Assembly: GCF_026212465.1 (NCBI RefSeq)
Contig: NC_080056.1
Location: 20,139,036 to 20,203,035, forward strand
Length of the DNA stretch: 64,000 nt
Origin: Amaranthus tricolor
Taxonomy: Eukaryota > Streptophyta > Magnoliopsida > Caryophyllales > Amaranthaceae
Direction of reading: 5' to 3'
Position 1 is the first letter of the stretch. Each line of letters opens with the position of its first letter. A program made the position numbers and the translations under genes. Shown here in pieces: positions 59,620 through 64,000 of the stretch. A model generated the notes under the pieces. The model made no database searches, was not told where the DNA came from, and saw nothing but the letters and a program-made list of their open reading frames with translations.

Positions 59620-60790
59620 AAAAAATTTATAAGCACCCTAATTTAACTCTACACAATTGTAGCAGCAAGTAGGGAGTTGATCTACAGGGAGACGAGTTGC
59701 GAGATTTAGGGCCTCTTTAGGTATTGGGGGATCATGTATTGGAAGATCGGATACGGGTCAGAATACTACTACAACTACGAAAATAACAAACAAAGAAGCA
59801 ATGGGATGGGGTTAACTCACTTGTGACGGCTATCCTATGGTAGAGGTTTTGATTGCTTTGGTTTGATTAGAGAGAAGTGGAACACAATTTAAAGAGTAAT
59901 CCGATCCTGGATCGGGCTTGGGATCACCTCCGAGAATCTCATCCTCCTCGCTCTCATGAGTAAAGACAAGAGAATCGGGTAACAAAAGTCCACCATCCGT
60001 CAATCCACCCCTACTATCGCAAGCGGAGGGGAAAACTCTTAGTTGAAGGGGCGATTGCAAAATTCAATTCTTGTTGATCCCTTACACCCGACTTCATTCA
60101 TTGAGCAAGGGTTTAGGTTACTCTAGGATCCAACCCTCGTTGGCCTCCCAAAAGCAACCATGGCAACCGTCAAGCAATGGATAGAGCTACCCTTCAACAA
60201 AGTCTCCATTCAAACCAATATCAACCAATATTCCATCATTATCAAGCCATCAACAAGGGTTGAGCTAACCCCAACCTCTAACCAACTATTAACTACTCAT
60301 AATCACAATCATCAAAACCATTAACATATATTCTAAGCATTCAAACATCAAAAATATAAAAATGAATAAGACAAGAATAAATAATCAAGAGCAATTGAGA
60401 AATATTATAAACTAACTAAAATTAATAATAAACATAGAAATTAAAAATAAATGAGATTACAAATTACCCATGAAATTTAGAAAGGATTCAAGAACAAATA
60501 ACAAACACCCATAAACCATCGCCAATGCTTCATGAAAATGGCTTGAACTTTTAAATAAATATCAACAAAAGATAGAAATAACAACTTCTAACCAAACTAA
60601 ACCAAAAATATAAAATGTTGTTGAAAGAAATTAAATTTAACGTAAGAAAAATTAAAAAAAGAAAGTTAGGGTTTTTAAGAGTGAAAAAAAAGGGAAAAGG
60701 AGAAAGAAGGAACTAAGAATATATGCTACTGTCCTATTCGCTTGCTCGCTGCTGCTCAATTCCTGCTGCCGTTCTCGAAAATTCTGTTTT
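59620..60790. other. LTR-like sequence of Tat/Ogre appearance
   Basis: Begins around ATAAGCACCCTAATTT, followed by GTAGCAGCAAGTAGGGAGTTGATC, the same layout as the LTR starts at 588 and 53921, then AT-rich sequence. I cannot define the end or a target duplication. The frame at 59830-60060 is without known domains. 60791-61237 holds nothing recognisable. Confidence 0.3.
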
Positions 60791-61237
60791 CTTATAGTAT
60801 ACTACAGTTAAACTTGAGAAACATGGTTATGGAGTTGCCTGAGAACTATGGAATTCAACGAAACCACATTAATGAGTGTGCGCTAATTCAAGTTGATTAA
60901 TAACGATATTCTTATTTATAGTGAATGCATCCTTGAGTTCTTTGTCGCACTCCATTTTAATTTTAGTAGATGCTTGTGATTGTATGTTGATTTCTTAGAT
61001 GCTTGTGAATCTGCATTGACTTGATCGGTTTATAAAAGTCTCATTTCGATGAATAAAGGTCTACTATTAATTTATAAAGATATACTTTATGTTTATAAAG
61101 GTACACTTTATTTATTCTATGTAGTAAAATCGGTAGAGCAAGCGAAATGGTATATACAAATTGGAATGAAAATGTCCTCCTCATTAGTTTCAAAGACGAT
61201 GTACCCCAACTCTAACAATCTTTAATTACAAACCTTT

Positions 61238-61793
61238 ACGGCCCGTTTGGTTGATCGTAATGAAGTAATGGGAATGAAATGTTGTAATGACAATAGTAAT
61301 GAAGGAATGGATATGAGAATTGATAATGAAGATTCTTTTGTTTGGTGTGCATGACTAAAGAATGGTAATGGAAGATAATATTCCATTGATTGCATTTGGT
61401 TGTTAGTAATAAAAAATGGTAATGACTCTTAGTTTCATTATTGTATATTTGTATCTAAAAGTATTATTGTATCTAAATTATTCTATCTAATAATTCTTTT
61501 TTTAATAATAAAATTTTTTATGGATAATTACATACATTACCTTTTTTTTCTTCATTATATTTTTTCTTCAGCTCGAAACAACATTACCTTATTTTATTAC
61601 CACAGTAATACTTCATTACCATTACCGCCTAATACCATGTTATTTGATGGTAATGAAAATGACCCTTTTTGGTAATTTATTACCTTATTTTATTACCATC
61701 CATTACCATTGAAGCCATCCAAACAACCAAAATTTTCATTACTTAATTTTATTACCATTACCGCCCTCTAATACCATTTACCAAACGGGCCGT
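61238..61793. mobile_element. MITE-like element
   Basis: Terminal inverted repeats ACGGCCCGTTTGGT and ACCAAACGGGCCGT enclose 556 bp rich in GGTAATG/CATTACC words that can fold back. No coding sequence. A clear target duplication was not found, so the superfamily is open. Confidence 0.75.
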
Positions 61794-62768
61794 TAATTTC
61801 CAATTGAACTATCAAATCTCTAAACAAAATTTCTGTGTGAATTATACTAAATGTGCGAATTATGCTGCTGATTTATGTTGTTCTTCACATAATGTTCGAA
61901 TTTATATTGTTCTTCCTCTTAAATTTTTTGAAGTTTTGCTGCTGCTTAAATTTGAATCATCAATTTTTGCTGCTTATATGGAGTTGTTCTTCATAATTTG
62001 ATATACTTAATGTGCGAATTTTTGCTGCTTAAATGGTGTTGTCTTTCACTAGAGTGTTCCACATTCTGTTCTTGTTCATCAATATTTTACAATTTTTTCG
62101 AAAATTTATTGCTGTGATATTGCTGATCTTCATCGGTTTTGTTTGCTGCTGTTCATCAATATTTTTACAAAAAAAAAAAGTAAAAGGATGACTTGAGTTT
62201 TCTCTCTCCTAAACTTTGGCTTAACAATGGAAAAATGGGGTAAGAAGGAGGAAGAAGATGGTAGCAATAAGAAGGAAGAGAACAGGTGATAAACGGTTCT
62301 TTAATTTGCTGTAGCCGGTCAATTTTACGAAGGGGGTGTCGTGAGTAAATTCGCTGAAAAATTCGAATTATTCATGAATAATTAAAAGTCATTATCATCC
62401 TACCCAATATATCTCGCTCATAGAAAACTAAAGCCAGGGTCTGGGAGGGAAAAACGGCGGCAACTCAAACCAATCAAACCAATAAAGGAGAGTGCCACCG
62501 AAAGAATCTCCCAACTCGAGGAAGATAAAGAAATGTAATTACACGTGATATAACCTAAAAGCCAATAAAAAAAAAACAACCACTACAAAAGATAAATATA
62601 CTGGGCGGGGATTATTAACAATTTTTCTAAATTTTAACCAAAATTTCAATCCGCGCATTAATTCTCTCTTGCCAAACACACACACCGAGAAAAGCAACAA
62701 CTACTATCTTCGTACTCAACACAACAACCTCAATTTTACACCCTTCAAAGAATTGGAGAAAAACAAAA
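61794..62768 (+). other. Upstream region and 5' UTR of the gene at 62769
   Basis: AT-rich sequence without a convincing gene. 62640-62768 (CTCTCTTGCCAAACACACACACC followed by CAACAACTACTATC) has the CT- and CAA-rich make-up of a plant 5' UTR. No sure TATA box was chosen. Confidence 0.4.
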
Positions 62769-63109
62769 ATGCCGGCTCATTCTCTCACCTCAGTATCTCT
62801 CTTCTCTATCACTTCATCGTCGGAGCTTCGGAAATTTAATGGCGGTTCATCGTTTCTTCGATCTGCTAATTCTTGCTGTTTACTCAGGTCCTTTACCGGC
62901 AACCAGCTCGCAATTGGGCAGCATAACCCTAATCGTTTCGCCTTGAAACGACAATCGACGATTATGACAGTTTCTTTTAGCTTACCAATTAGGCGAGTTT
63001 TTGTAGTTCAATCTTTTTTTCAGTTGGTGCATTTTGTATTGGATTTTTGATGTTTGTATTTTGGTGTTTGCAGTAAAAAGGAAGGAGTTTCAGCGGAGAA
63101 AATGCCAAA
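62769..63109 (+). CDS. Probable chloroplast CLPT (Clp accessory) gene, exons 1-2
   Basis: ATG 62769 opens a Ser-rich, acid-poor N-terminus (MPAHSLTSVSLFSITSSSEL) typical of a chloroplast transit peptide. Exon 1 most likely ends at 62992 at a GC donor (AG|GCGAGT) and joins exon 2, 63074-63109, after TTTGCAG; this is the only phase-consistent choice I found. The joined end reads TVSFSLPI then SKKEGVSAEKMPK, and a GTAAGT donor follows at 63110. This pattern, with EK-PK at the exon end just before the Clp N-like domain, fits plant CLPT1/CLPT2, small proteins that bind the plastid ClpP/R protease core. The conserved domain itself is outside the window, so the identification rests on the presequence and exon layout. 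Confidence 0.5.
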
Positions 63110-64000
63110 GTAAGTTTCCTTTAATTTTTTTGTTTAATTGGTTAAATTTTGTGTTGAAAATTTAAAAGATGAAGTTATGGTTTTTATTTGAATTTTTGAT
63201 GTACATAATTAAATTAGTAAGGTGAACTTAGATGTATTGCTTGGTTTTAGGACATGATTCCATTTGTACTGCTTAGCGTGATAACATTTAAAATGATTTG
63301 AAATAAGAGCTAGATTACAGTCTATACTCAAACTCTCATATGATTCCATGGATGAGACTATCGACCAACATAGGGTTAGATACAAGTGGGAACGGATGAC
63401 CATACTTGCCAACATTGTGTTCTAGAATGTACTTAAGGTGACTTCGAAATGATGGGTACAATTAAATTTTAGTAATATTTGATCAAAGTAGTACTTGCTT
63501 ATTCTAAAGCACATACTCCAAAAAATAAGACTAGTAAATTTTAGCTTTTTTTACATTTTCAAAACAAATGAGAAAAGTAAGAATACGAAATGCCGTCTTC
63601 TTCTTCTTCTCTCTTTCATTTTCTCTTTCTTCTACCATGAAAACAAAGTTAAGGTTTAATCCCCTCCTCCTTCGACGATCTATTGTGCCTTTGACCTGCG
63701 ATCCCCCTCCTCCTCCTCCTCCTCCTCCTGACCTGCAAGCCAGATGATCTATTGTGCCTTTGTCTAGTGATCCCCCTTCCTCCTCCTCCTCCTCCTCGTC
63801 CTCCTCTTACTCCTCCTGAACTGCGATCCAGAACGATCTATTGTGCCTTTGTCCTGCTATCCTGGCAACTATGCTTCAACATGATTACATTCTCAACGAC
63901 ATTGTGGATAAATTGCTTGATGTATACCAATATGTGGAGACGACCAAGGATTTGTGGAATAACTAGAGGATAAATACATGGCACAAATTTCCTTGTTCTA
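63110..64000 (+). other. Intron 2 of the CLPT-like gene, with inserted repeats
   Basis: Starts with a GTAAGT donor. No further exon is recognised before the window ends. It contains a TCC/CTC microsatellite in two blocks (about 63703-63730 and 63775-63815) separated by a repeated GATCTATTGTGCCTTTG, which occurs three times (about 63678, 63747 and 63835). The frame at 63209-63415 has no known domain. Confidence 0.4.
63869..64000 (+). pseudogene. Copia gag fragment
   Basis: Reads HDYILNDIVDKLLDV then YQYVETTKDLWNN, followed after a TAG and frame change by LEDKYMAQI. This is the UBN2-type gag pattern (ILN.L.D.L.DVY...T.KELW..L..KY) of plant Copia elements. It is cut by the window edge. Confidence 0.6.

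Overview
The window is a stretch of plant nuclear DNA made almost entirely of nested transposable elements. The families present (Sirevirus-type Copia, Tekay-type chromoviral Gypsy, CACTA with TNP2 and TNPA/Ulp1 genes, a Pack-MULE, a Cassandra TRIM carrying 5S rRNA sequence, hAT and MITE-like elements) are plant-specific, and the only host gene recognised is a nuclear gene for a plastid protein. A eudicot is likely; I cannot name the species. No rRNA gene array, tRNA gene or CRISPR array was seen.

Left part (1-12485): a nearly full-length Sirevirus (768-11296, minus strand) with closely similar 1.2 kb LTRs, a 5-bp target duplication (GAAAC), an initiator-Met tRNA primer site, two polypurine tracts and an extra gene downstream of pol. 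It sits in what looks like a Tat/Ogre-type solo LTR (about 582-12485). Gag-pol is one frame broken by three TAG codons.

Middle left (12486-19615): relic of a CACTA element whose left end is at 12942, interrupted by a 2.06 kb non-autonomous CACTA (13248-15306, TSD TCT); a hAT-like element (17041-17614, 8-bp TSD); an LRR receptor-like fragment (18300-18560); and a Cassandra TRIM (about 18608-19183).

Main nest (19616-57941): a CACTA-like repeat contains a Tat-like LTR, which contains Tekay element B (minus strand, 20607-53776). Element B was hit twice: by Tekay element A (plus strand, 23669-35197, TSD AATTT) near the end of pol, and by a 13.1 kb CACTA transposon (39198-52265, TSD AAA) in gag. 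The CACTA carries a TNP2-like transposase gene and a second, spliced gene that joins a TNPA-like domain to a Ulp1-type cysteine protease. A Pack-MULE (45075-46681, 9-bp TSD) holding an LRR receptor kinase fragment lies in the first coding intron of that second gene. On the right, element B stops inside its 5' LTR at 53776 and is joined to a second copy of its own insertion site, which here holds a solo LTR (54735-57341, TSD ATAGG). This is the footprint of an unequal or illegitimate recombination.

Right part (57942-64000): more CACTA-relic and LTR-like repeats, a tandem repeat, a MITE-like element, then the first two exons of a probable chloroplast CLPT (Clp accessory subunit) gene at 62769-63109, whose next intron contains a TCC microsatellite and a Copia gag fragment before the window ends.
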